Below, in pieces: positions 14,475 to 21,175 of a stretch of 23,251 bases of DNA (the first letter of the stretch is position 1; every line of letters starts with the position of its first letter). This DNA is from a virus. The notes under the pieces were generated by a model. The model saw nothing but the letters and a program-made list of their open reading frames with translations. It was not told the origin of the DNA and did no database searches. The position numbers and the translations under genes were made by a program. Where the stretch lies: positions 1 to 23,251 of IMG/VR virus record IMGVR_UViG_3300031746_000180, one strand, 5' to 3'.

Positions 14475-14816
14475 ATGTACGATTTAAAATGCCCGTACTG
14501 CAACCAAGAAATTGAAATTGACTATGACAAAAAACATAATGATGATGGTGAATCCGAGTTTCAAGACTGCGAAAACTGCGGCAAAACATTCGGCTTCATC
14601 ACCCATGTTACGTGTATTTACGTAACTCCTTGCCAAAACAATGGAGACCACAAACTAGTTGATATTTTTCGTTTTCCACCGGAACTATCGACACGCCCGC
14701 GCACGCGCGGAGTATACTCTATTTTTCCCGCTCTCACCAGACGCTCTTTCGACACGCCCGCGCACGCGCGGAGTATACTCCAAATTTTGTTTAAAAACAA
14801 AACACGTCGCAGTTAG
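14475..14816 (+). CDS. Zinc-ribbon-like protein with disrupted C-terminus
   Basis: The ATG follows AGGAGA. The first 70 residues are a paralogue of the leftward zinc-ribbon gene at 9223: CPYC near residue 7, CENC near residue 33, then TPCQNNGDHKLVDIFRFPPE. In the paralogue a third Cys pair follows. Here the frame runs instead into two GC-rich 32-bp repeats and encodes an Arg/Pro-rich tail (STRPRTRGVYSIFPALTRRS) that has no Cys. The tail is simply the translation of the inserted repeats, so this gene is probably truncated in function, with the original end lost. Confidence 0.6.
   Translation: MYDLKCPYCNQEIEIDYDKKHNDDGESEFQDCENCGKTFGFITHVTCIYVTPCQNNGDHKLVDIFRFPPELSTRPRTRGVYSIFPALTRRSFDTPAHARSILQILFKNKTRRS
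14688..14780 (-). CRISPR. CRISPR-like repeat-spacer-repeat (61-bp period)
   Basis: Two identical 32-bp copies (14688-14719 and 14749-14780) start 61 bp apart. Each has a GC-rich dyad CCGCGCACGCGCGG and ends in the palindrome GAGTATACTC. Period 61 equals type I-E repeat plus spacer. The sequence 14717-14749 (33 nt, including 3+1 nt shared with repeat edges) is the exact reverse complement of 16112-16144 in the downstream initiator gene. Thus 28 unique repeat bases plus 33 spacer bases make 61, as in I-E acquisition. Leftward, TTGTTT, 17 bp and TATACT at the outer repeat could be a promoter. No cas gene is near. Alternatives: a host dispersed palindromic repeat or a rearrangement. Confidence 0.5.
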
Positions 14817-14943
14817 TGAGTGAAAATTAATTCCTCACCATTCGGCTACGTGACTAGCCGGTTTGATTTAAAAATAGTTTCTGGGAAAAAATAATAATGT
14901 TTGGAAAATATTTTGCGTAATGTATTTTAGTATTAATCAGTTG

Positions 14944-15109
14944 TTTTTGAGAGGTTGTGCCCCAGGGAGCAAGCTCCCTGGGCACGGATAAACCCCACTA
15001 AAAAATTCACCCCGAGTTGTTGATATTAATATATATCATGGGGTGAAAGAAAAGGGTTGGGTTTATTCCTTCTCAAAAAAAAATATTTAATTATTTTTTT
15101 TGTAGGAGT
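14944..15109 (+). repeat. 166-bp regulatory repeat, copy 2
   Basis: Second copy of the block at 11827-11992, same length and order. It has the palindrome at 14957-14985, the long dyad at 15006-15047 (TTCACCCC/GGGGTGAA, here with 8-bp arms), the A- and T-runs and AGGAG. It fills most of the 14817-15115 gap. Weaker similarity seems to extend about 60 bp further upstream. A separate short hairpin CGGCTA/TAGCCG is at 14843-14860. Confidence 0.85.
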
Positions 15110-15115
15110 AGAAAA

Positions 15116-16438
15116 ATGGAACAAACCCTGAGAAAAATAGAAGAAAAAAGGAATAGTTTACTCACATACACGATGAGCGCAGAGTTAAAAAACGAATTTG
15201 GATGGTTGGGCGCGTCGATTATACATAATTTTCAGTACTGGCAAAAACAAAATATAGAGAACAAAAAAAATTTTCATGATGGGAAAACCTGGGTTTTCAC
15301 GACTATTCGAAAATTGGCCGAAAAATATTCAGAATCGTGGTTTGTAGTGTGGAGAAAAATAAACCAACTGAAAAAATATGGTATTTTAGAAACCGGAAAT
15401 TACAACCACTCTCCATGGAATCGCACCACATGGTACACAATAATTTCACCATACGTGATGGATTTTTACGAAATACCTTATCAAAAATCTGAACTAAAAA
15501 TTTTCGATCAAAAGGGAAAAAATCGGCCTGAAACCCGCGATACTATGCATTCTGCATCTATGCAGAATGGATTATGCGCCGATGCAGAATCATTAAACAT
15601 ATTAAAACAAAATATAAAAAAGGACATACAGACTCTAGAACTAGAAGCATCTCAGGAGAAAGGGTTTGTTTGTTCTGATTTAAAAATCAAAAATGAAAAA
15701 ATTCCAGTACAGGTCACACCAGAGATTAAAAAAAACATTTCATCAGAACCGGAAAAAATTTCTTCTGTTATTAAGACTCAAATGGAAATTATATTAAAAA
15801 AAGAAGCGCCTGAACCGATTAAAATTGCAACTTCAACGCATGAAAAGGAAACTCCAGAACCTGAACAAAATTTGCATCTTATTGATACTAAACAGGTTAA
15901 TGAGTTGGTGAGTGTTGCAAGAGTAAAAAACTTTTCACTCAGACAGTTAATTCTAAAAAACATTTTAATTCACTCATTTCAGTTGATCAAAAAAAATTTG
16001 GAACTTTCAAACAAAAAAGTTAAATTTGATTGGGGATACGCTAGTTATGCGTCAAAGGCGATTGACGGAGATTACGCGAGGCAAGCACGTGAAAAAGAGG
16101 AGCTGAAAAATAAAGAGCGTCTGGTGAGAGCGGGAAAAATAGAGAATGCAAGAAAAGAGGAGGTGCAAATAAAACAGAAAAATGAAGCTTTTGTAATTCA
16201 GAAACAACAGGAAAATCAGAGCCTTGAGGAGTTTTTCAATGGAATTCCTGAATATCGATTAGTTTACTATAGGGAAAAATTCCTTGCTCAGACGAATGCT
16301 TTTATGAGGGATTTTATCCAAGAAGTTGGTTGGACTTCTGATTATGTGATGTCATCTTTGCGGGAGTTTATAGACAAATGTTCCGAAAAAGAAACACAGG
16401 GAGCGTTATCAGAGACTATTGAGACTATATTTTTTTAA
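15116..16438 (+). CDS. Winged-helix replication-initiator-like protein 2
   Basis: This 440-residue protein has AGGAG 7 nt before the ATG. Residues about 25-120 match the winged-helix domain of many phage replication proteins: LGASIIHNFQYWQKQ, DGKTWVFTTIRKLAEKY, VWRKINQLKKYGILETGNY, then RTTWYTI. A linker follows with LELEAS...FVCSD and PVQVTPE segments also found in initiator 1, so the two genes share a mosaic middle. A Lys/Glu coiled coil near 325-370 includes NKERLVRAGKIENARKEE, whose DNA equals the CRISPR-like spacer. The end is a helical domain. Iteron-like DNA lies at 15548-15590. Its last 30 bases overlap the radical SAM gene on the other strand. Confidence 0.65.
   Translation: MEQTLRKIEEKRNSLLTYTMSAELKNEFGWLGASIIHNFQYWQKQNIENKKNFHDGKTWVFTTIRKLAEKYSESWFVVWRKINQLKKYGILETGNYNHSPWNRTTWYTIISPYVMDFYEIPYQKSELKIFDQKGKNRPETRDTMHSASMQNGLCADAESLNILKQNIKKDIQTLELEASQEKGFVCSDLKIKNEKIPVQVTPEIKKNISSEPEKISSVIKTQMEIILKKEAPEPIKIATSTHEKETPEPEQNLHLIDTKQVNELVSVARVKNFSLRQLILKNILIHSFQLIKKNLELSNKKVKFDWGYASYASKAIDGDYARQAREKEELKNKERLVRAGKIENARKEEVQIKQKNEAFVIQKQQENQSLEEFFNGIPEYRLVYYREKFLAQTNAFMRDFIQEVGWTSDYVMSSLREFIDKCSEKETQGALSETIETIFF
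15548..15590 (+). repeat. Iteron-like ATGCAGAAT sites inside initiator gene 2
   Basis: The sequence CATTCTGCAT (15548-15557) faces ATGCAGAATG (15560-15569) as a perfect dyad with 2 bp between. A third ATGCAGAAT stands at 15582-15590, 22 bp (two helical turns) after the second. A very AT-rich stretch of about 40 bp follows. This resembles a phage origin inside its initiator gene; inference. Confidence 0.5.
16112..16144 (+). other. Exact match to the CRISPR-like spacer (protospacer candidate)
   Basis: These 33 bases are the exact reverse complement of 14717-14749. Flanking bases on both sides do not match. The 5' flank on this strand is AAT, and the opposite end is followed by AAT on the same strand. 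If the element is type I-E, the 33-nt length is that of an acquired prespacer. Confidence 0.8.
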
Positions 16439-17134
16439 ATCATTTTTTATGTAATAATTTTTTCCTTTTAGCAGATTAATAGCTTGATTAATATAATATT
16501 TCCAGTCTATATTTTCTATTTCTTTGAAATGGTTGAGCTTTCCAAGTTTCCAAAAAGAAACATACTCCTTTAAATCTTCAATTACTTTTAACGCCTCTCC
16601 TGGATCAACAACTGGTTCCAAGGACACCCATGTATAAATCCCCAGGTTATGCGCAATTTTTACAGCTTCATAGCGAGAGACAATTGAGGGTGCTCCAGGT
16701 TCCCATTTGGCTCTCATTTCTTCGGATCTCATTATTATTGTGCTACCAAATTTCCAGTTATTTTTTAATAATATATCAAAATTACTAACAGCACGAAACC
16801 CGGCCTTTGTTAAAATTTGTGGTATCAATCTATATTTTTCACATATTAGTAATGCTTGTTTTGTTAAAAAAGCAGCCTCTTCAGATTGATAAGGATCGGT
16901 CATAAAAGAAAAAAGGATTTCTCTTTTGTCCCCTTGTAATTTTATAGCATCTTTTTCTAATTGTTTTAAAATTCTGGTTCTGGGATGTGGAGCATTAGAC
17001 CAATCGTCTAATGTTTTTCTAAAGATGGCCGGACAATAACAATATTTACATTTGTGGGAACAGCCCGTAAAAAGATTGCAGGCTAACGGAGAATACTCTA
17101 AAGCTTTACCTCTCGGTTCATAAATAACTGGCAT
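16409..17134 (-). CDS. Radical SAM protein (SPL/Rv2578c-like)
   Basis: This 241-residue protein carries the cluster motif C-x3-C-x2-C in GCSHKCKYCYCP (about residues 25-35). It is followed by FSFMTDPYQSEE, ILTKAGFRA and WVSLEPVVDPGEAL, which fits the family of small radical SAM proteins related to spore photoproduct lyase and Rv2578c. They bind a 4Fe-4S cluster and S-adenosylmethionine; the substrate of the phage members is not known to me, and DNA repair or base modification are possible. The ATG at 17134 has GAGG 7 nt upstream; an in-frame GTG at 17140 is the alternative. Its end overlaps the converging initiator gene by 30 nt. Confidence 0.8.
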   Translation of the reverse strand: MPVIYEPRGKALEYSPLACNLFTGCSHKCKYCYCPAIFRKTLDDWSNAPHPRTRILKQLEKDAIKLQGDKREILFSFMTDPYQSEEAAFLTKQALLICEKYRLIPQILTKAGFRAVSNFDILLKNNWKFGSTIIMRSEEMRAKWEPGAPSIVSRYEAVKIAHNLGIYTWVSLEPVVDPGEALKVIEDLKEYVSFWKLGKLNHFKEIENIDWKYYINQAINLLKGKNYYIKNDLKKYSLNSL

Positions 17135-17168
17135 TTTCACGCCTCATTTTTTAAAATGAAATTAAAAT

Positions 17169-17220
17169 GGTTATAATATAACCTTTGTTTATAATACAAT
17201 ATATGAATTGCATTATTCAT
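17169..17220. promoter_or_regulatory. Two dyads upstream of the radical SAM gene
   Basis: GGTTATAATATAACC (17169-17183) is a perfect 7-bp-arm palindrome 35 bp upstream of the radical SAM start. ATGAAT and ATTCAT (17203-17220) form a second dyad touching the end of the upstream leftward gene. An operator for the first and a weak terminator hairpin for the second are reasonable guesses. Confidence 0.35.
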
Positions 17221-17444
17221 AATTTTTTATTTAATATAACAGCAAAATAAACAGTCGCTTGCTTCCACGTACCACAACCGTATTTTACTACCAATCGGTC
17301 AACACTCCACTGTGGAACAATGCAATTTAAAACATGGCGAAGATACGATGGGTATCTGTGGTAAATCGCAGCCATAAGAGTCAATGATCTTTCAGGCCAA
17401 TCACATTTATTCCTAATAAATTCAGGTATTGCTGTTCTCATCAT
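17217..17444 (-). CDS. Small hypothetical protein (75 aa)
   Basis: I start it at the ATG at 17444 because AGGG lies 5 nt upstream; GTG/ATG codons at 17483 and 17480 would add 13 or 12 residues. The protein reads MMRTAIPEFIRNKCDWPERS, LTLMAAIYHRYPSYLRHVLN and then a Trp- and Val-rich end. It is basic and mostly helical, so it could bind DNA. Not recognised. Its base composition is less AT-rich than the region around it. Confidence 0.4.
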   Translation of the reverse strand: MMRTAIPEFIRNKCDWPERSLTLMAAIYHRYPSYLRHVLNCIVPQWSVDRLVVKYGCGTWKQATVYFAVILNKKL

Positions 17445-17550
17445 CGCTACCCTACGTAATGTTCCGTCGGTACACGCCATCACGAACTCTACGCCTCTCA
17501 GTATGCCATCTCATTAATTATTACTCCATATTGTTCCGGTCATTTTTGCG

Positions 17551-17620
17551 ATCTCATAATTATTAATATAAATTGTTTTTTTGAGATGTTGAATTAAATA
17601 TTTGTTATAGAGATAACAAA
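17551..17620 (+). promoter_or_regulatory. Control region of the late operon (site C and a 20-bp operator)
   Basis: ATCTCA (17551-17556) and TGAGAT (17582-17587) resemble the arms of sites A and B. Next to them TTTGTTATAGAGATAACAAA (17601-17620) is a perfect dyad with 8-bp arms. A -10-like TATATT or TATTAT follows at 17628-17635, only about 5-7 nt before the first ATG (17640). No good -35 is seen, as expected for a promoter needing an activator. The region divides leftward genes from the rightward head operon. Confidence 0.5.
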
Positions 17621-17639
17621 TATGTTGTATATTATTGTT

Positions 17640-17819
17640 ATGAGACAAGAAATAGAAACCGAAAAGGATTATGAAGAAAATTTAACGCTCGCAATGAAAA
17701 AGTTAAATTCTTTGCCTGAAGAACAAAAAAACAAATACTTTTCACGCGCCAAAGTCGGATCTCCTGAGCTGCGTAGGGAAGTCGCTGCACTGATCTACAT
17801 GCGAGAATCAATTTTTTAA
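17640..17819 (+). CDS. First gene of the late operon (59 aa), hypothetical
   Basis: A 59-residue charged protein (MRQEIETEKDYEENLTLAMK, KLNSLPEEQKNKYFSRAKVG, ending YMRESIF), helical throughout. No SD precedes the ATG at 17640, and the -10-like box sits so close that transcription might begin at or near the start codon (leaderless). An in-frame ATG at 17622 lies just 1 nt beyond the operator dyad and is less likely. Function unknown; an early regulator or packaging accessory would fit the place. Confidence 0.5.
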   Translation: MRQEIETEKDYEENLTLAMKKLNSLPEEQKNKYFSRAKVGSPELRREVAALIYMRESIF

Positions 17820-17829
17820 GGGCGTGGAG

Positions 17830-18099
17830 ATGAAGCCGGACTACGTTATTAAAAACTTTTTGTCTGATATTTTAAATTTAACTCACGAGCCTAAAGGAAC
17901 AAAAGTATTTTTAAAAATAATCCGTAGACTGCCTTTATGCGCTCTTTATGATACAATGTCGCTCACAAAAGTTGATTGCAATGAGCTTGACAAAAGGAGC
18001 ATTCCTCACAATAGCGGGAAAATTTTTGTGTACCACGCTAAACACGTAGCCGAAAAGTTTAAAATTGACCTTGGATTCAAAAAAACTAGTTGTAAATAA
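17830..18099 (+). CDS. Hypothetical late-operon protein (89 aa)
   Basis: The ATG at 17830 has AAGGG 7 nt upstream; a GTG at 17824 would add two residues. The protein reads MKPDYVIKNFLSDILNLTHE, then VFLKIIRRLPLCALYDTMSL and a basic end. It has an alpha/beta look and no recognised motif. It lies between the first small gene and the small-terminase-like gene. Confidence 0.55.
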   Translation: MKPDYVIKNFLSDILNLTHEPKGTKVFLKIIRRLPLCALYDTMSLTKVDCNELDKRSIPHNSGKIFVYHAKHVAEKFKIDLGFKKTSCK

Positions 18100-18145
18100 C
18101 AATCATTAATGATAATATTTTAAAAAAGGGACAGAGGTAAAACGC

Positions 18146-18598
18146 ATGGAAACAGAGGAAAATAATACTCCAATAGACCAAAAATCCAGCACCGAAAAAG
18201 CACCGCTAACAGGTAAGGCACGAGCTTTAGCCAACTTACGACCCCCTTGGAAACCTGGATACTGCCCGAATCCGGTAGGCAGAAAAAAGGGATCGAAGAG
18301 TTTTAAAACAATTTGCAAAGAAATTTTAAAATGGGATTGCCCAGAAGAAATTTCCAAAAGCATAAAAAAAACCTTTAAAAACCAGGCACCAGAAAAATTG
18401 TCTAATGAAGTCGCGCTAGGAGTGCTGGCTGTTAAATATGCAATGGCAGGAAATGAAAAATTTTATGATCGACTATTCGGGAAAGTCGCGGATGTCATGG
18501 AAGAGTCTAATAAAATCAACATGGGCACAATCATATCTGAAATACATCGGGTAGCACTAAAAGCAATCAGTGAAGAAGAAGCCAATGAAACTTTTTAG
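18146..18598 (+). CDS. terS: DUF5681-family protein, probable small terminase
   Basis: This 150-residue protein has GAGG 8 nt before the ATG. Residues about 30-55 carry the DUF5681 signature NLRPPWKPGYCPNPVGRKKG (usual form: WKPGQSGNPKGRPKG), followed by helices. Genes of this family usually sit just upstream of large terminases. Here the end overlaps the large terminase start by 14 nt, which supports a role as DNA-recognition subunit of the packaging motor. Family membership is by motif; the terminase role is inferred from position. Confidence 0.7.
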   Translation: METEENNTPIDQKSSTEKAPLTGKARALANLRPPWKPGYCPNPVGRKKGSKSFKTICKEILKWDCPEEISKSIKKTFKNQAPEKLSNEVALGVLAVKYAMAGNEKFYDRLFGKVADVMEESNKINMGTIISEIHRVALKAISEEEANETF

Positions 18599-19814
18599 AT
18601 CGCAAGCCGTCTCTATCCTCAATTCTGATAAGTTCTTAAACTTCTGGATTGGTCCCGTTCGGAGTGGAAAAACTATAGCGTCAATTTTTCGCTGGATAAC
18701 CTTTGTATCCGAATACTCAGGAACAAACAGTTTAATCATGATAGGTAAAACGCAACAAACGTTATACCGTAATGTCATAAAAATAATAGAAGAATTGATA
18801 GGAAAAAACTGCTACTACTCATCTTACAAGAATGAGTTTAAAATATTTGATAAAATATGTTACACTATTGGGGCGAATGATTCCGCTGCTGAAGGAAAAA
18901 TACGGGGATTTTCAGCAGGCGGGGCTTATGGTGATGAGGTTGTACTGTGGCCTTACAACTGCTTCCAGATGTTGATTAGTAGACTCTCTGAAGCCGGTTC
19001 AAAAGCTTTTTTTACCAGCAATCCAGATAGTCCAATGCACCCGATAAAAGTCGAATATTTAGACAAAAAAGACTCTTTAGATATGTCACTATTTGAATTT
19101 ACATTTGACGAGAATGTTTTTATAGCACAGGATTTTAAAGAGCAGTTAAAAAAAATATACACTGGTCTATGGTATCGGCGTTTTATTCTTGGGCAATGGT
19201 GCCTTGCAGAAGGAGCTATAATTGATTTTTTTGATGAAGAGGAGCATACTCTTACGAAATGTCCGAAGGCAAAATACTATAATCTTGCAATAGACTACGG
19301 AGCCAATAACCCTTTTTGTGCTTTACTTATAGGACATAACAATGAGACGCGGCCAAAAGTCTGGCCGCAACACGAGTTTTATCATGACGGAAAACTTTCA
19401 GGTACGCGCACTAATAGCGAATATGCCGATATGTTAGAAAGGTTCTGTAAATCTAATCTAGGTGAAAACTGGCGAAATTATGTAAATAAAACCATTATCG
19501 ACCCTTCAGCAGAATCTTTTCAAATAGAACTGGAAGGAAAATATTTTCCAGGTGTAACGCATGCAAATAATGCGGTTTTAGATGGAATTCTTTTCACCTG
19601 TTCGCTATTAAAATCAGGAGTTTTGGCTTTTTCCAATACCTGCACTAACCTGATAAAAGAAACTTACTCATACACCTGGGATGCTAACGCGCAAAAACAT
19701 GGTGTTGACGCACCTGTTAAGGTCAATGACCACGTTATTGATGCACTTCGATACGGAGTATATACAGAACTTGGCGGTTCGAACGTTGATTTAATATCAT
19801 TAACCAAATGGTAA
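18585..19814 (+). CDS. terL: Terminase large subunit
   Basis: A packaging ATPase-nuclease of 409 residues. Motifs in order: Walker A-like GPVRSGKT near residue 24, Walker B region AGGAYGDEVVL near 115 (Asp-Glu pair), coupling motif FFTSNPDSP near 143, then the RNase H-like nuclease residues in LAIDYGANNPF, in TIIDPSAESF and in DHVIDALRYG. All key acidic residues seem present. I chose ATG at 18585 over a GTG at 18570; both lie inside the end of the small subunit gene. It cuts and pumps phage DNA into the prohead through the portal encoded next. Confidence 0.93.
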   Translation: MKLFRSQAVSILNSDKFLNFWIGPVRSGKTIASIFRWITFVSEYSGTNSLIMIGKTQQTLYRNVIKIIEELIGKNCYYSSYKNEFKIFDKICYTIGANDSAAEGKIRGFSAGGAYGDEVVLWPYNCFQMLISRLSEAGSKAFFTSNPDSPMHPIKVEYLDKKDSLDMSLFEFTFDENVFIAQDFKEQLKKIYTGLWYRRFILGQWCLAEGAIIDFFDEEEHTLTKCPKAKYYNLAIDYGANNPFCALLIGHNNETRPKVWPQHEFYHDGKLSGTRTNSEYADMLERFCKSNLGENWRNYVNKTIIDPSAESFQIELEGKYFPGVTHANNAVLDGILFTCSLLKSGVLAFSNTCTNLIKETYSYTWDANAQKHGVDAPVKVNDHVIDALRYGVYTELGGSNVDLISLTKW

Positions 19815-19827
19815 AAGGTAAAATTTT

Positions 19828-21171
19828 ATGAATGAAAAAAGAGATGGCTGGGGTAATATTTTTACTGGCATGGGTAATTTAAACAGAGATAAAAAAATGT
19901 CTACTGTTTACGGCACTTGTAATAGACTATCACAACAGGAATTGACGGAAATATTTAGAGGTGACGGACTTGGCAATAGAATTATTACTGTACCTGTTGG
20001 TGATATGCTGAGGGAATGGTTTACGGTAACTGGTGACACCGGTGGCGAGGTTAACATGAGACTCGATGAGCTATCGGCAAAAACAATTTTTGACGAAGCG
20101 TTAATGTGGGATCGTCTTTACGGAGGTTCAGTTATTTTAATGTTTATTGATGACGGACAGGAACTAGATCAACCTGTGAACGAGGAACAAATCATTGATG
20201 TTATGGGCTTCCAGGTCTATGAACGATATTATGTTACGTGGTCTACTTCAGATTTATATCAAAATAGAATTGATCCCAATTATGGCAATCCTGAGTTTTA
20301 TAACGTCATGAACATTTCAACGGGGGTAACGTTTCGAGTTCATGAGTCTCGTGTAATGCGTTTTAATGGGGAATTGGTGCCGGTATTGAGCAGGCAAGAA
20401 AATCAGGGTTGGGGGGATTCGGTAATAATAAAAATATATGATCGGCTTCGGGGGCTTGCTGAGGGTTATGATGGACTTGAGCACATAGTAACGGATTTTG
20501 TCACCAACATACTAAAGGTAAAAAATTTAGATTCATTAATGGCGACAGCCGGCGGAACTGAAAAGGTAATAAATAGATTGCAAATGATTGATATGACACG
20601 CCATATAATGAATACCATGATACTTGATGATGGTGAAGTTTTAGAGCGCATAGTATCCGCAGGAGCGACTGGGGTAGCTGACATTTTGATACATTTGATA
20701 GATGTTTTAGTTGCGGTGTCCGGTATACCAAAAGTCAAGTTATTCGGTGAACAGTCTCAGGGATTAGGCAGTGAGGCGAGCGGGAATATTAGAATGTACT
20801 ATGATGAAATAGCTTCAATGCAGTTGAAAAAACTTCAAAAACCTTTAGAAAAACTTGTCCGGTATATAATAAAATCGAAAAACATGGATGAAGAAATTGA
20901 TGATTGGACTATAGAGTTTAATCCTCTATGGCAACCGTCGGAATCCGAAGAAGCCAATACAAAAAAAATTATAGCGGAGACGGATAATATTTATTATAAC
21001 ATGGGATTGCCTGAACAGCTAATTTTTGCAACCAGGTTTACAGAAGCCGCAACCGCGTCGATAAAGGTACCTGCGGAACTGATTGAATATTATAAAAAAA
21101 CTTCTGTGGCAGTCAATAAAGGGATTGCGCCGAAAGAATTAGAAGAGGTTGAGCCTAAAGAGGGAGCTTAA
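19828..21171 (+). CDS. DUF1073-family portal protein
   Basis: This 447-residue protein has AAAGGT about 9 nt before the ATG. It matches the DUF1073 portal family: an early LTEIFRGDGLGNRIITVPVG, LWDRLYGG-type segment (EALMWDRLYGGSVILMFID), HESRVMRFNG, and the highly typical SGIPKVKLFGEQSQGLGSEA followed by IRMYYDEIASMQ. It forms the dodecameric ring at one capsid vertex. It is placed as expected between large terminase and the Mu F-like head protein. The end is acidic (PKELEEVEPKEGA). Confidence 0.92.
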   Translation: MNEKRDGWGNIFTGMGNLNRDKKMSTVYGTCNRLSQQELTEIFRGDGLGNRIITVPVGDMLREWFTVTGDTGGEVNMRLDELSAKTIFDEALMWDRLYGGSVILMFIDDGQELDQPVNEEQIIDVMGFQVYERYYVTWSTSDLYQNRIDPNYGNPEFYNVMNISTGVTFRVHESRVMRFNGELVPVLSRQENQGWGDSVIIKIYDRLRGLAEGYDGLEHIVTDFVTNILKVKNLDSLMATAGGTEKVINRLQMIDMTRHIMNTMILDDGEVLERIVSAGATGVADILIHLIDVLVAVSGIPKVKLFGEQSQGLGSEASGNIRMYYDEIASMQLKKLQKPLEKLVRYIIKSKNMDEEIDDWTIEFNPLWQPSESEEANTKKIIAETDNIYYNMGLPEQLIFATRFTEAATASIKVPAELIEYYKKTSVAVNKGIAPKELEEVEPKEGA

Positions 21172-21175
21172 TTTT

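Noticed and set aside
14618-14800. Leftward frame containing KERLVRAGKIE, matching initiator 2
   Set aside because: The peptide match is a result of the 33-bp DNA match; the frame is formed by the GC-rich repeats and has no gene signals.
14843-14860. CGGCTA/TAGCCG hairpin as terminator
   Set aside because: Only 6 pairs and a weak T-stretch (tttgattt); not enough to call.
20466-20738. Leftward frames opposite the portal gene
   Set aside because: Antisense to the most conserved part of the DUF1073 portal; shadows.
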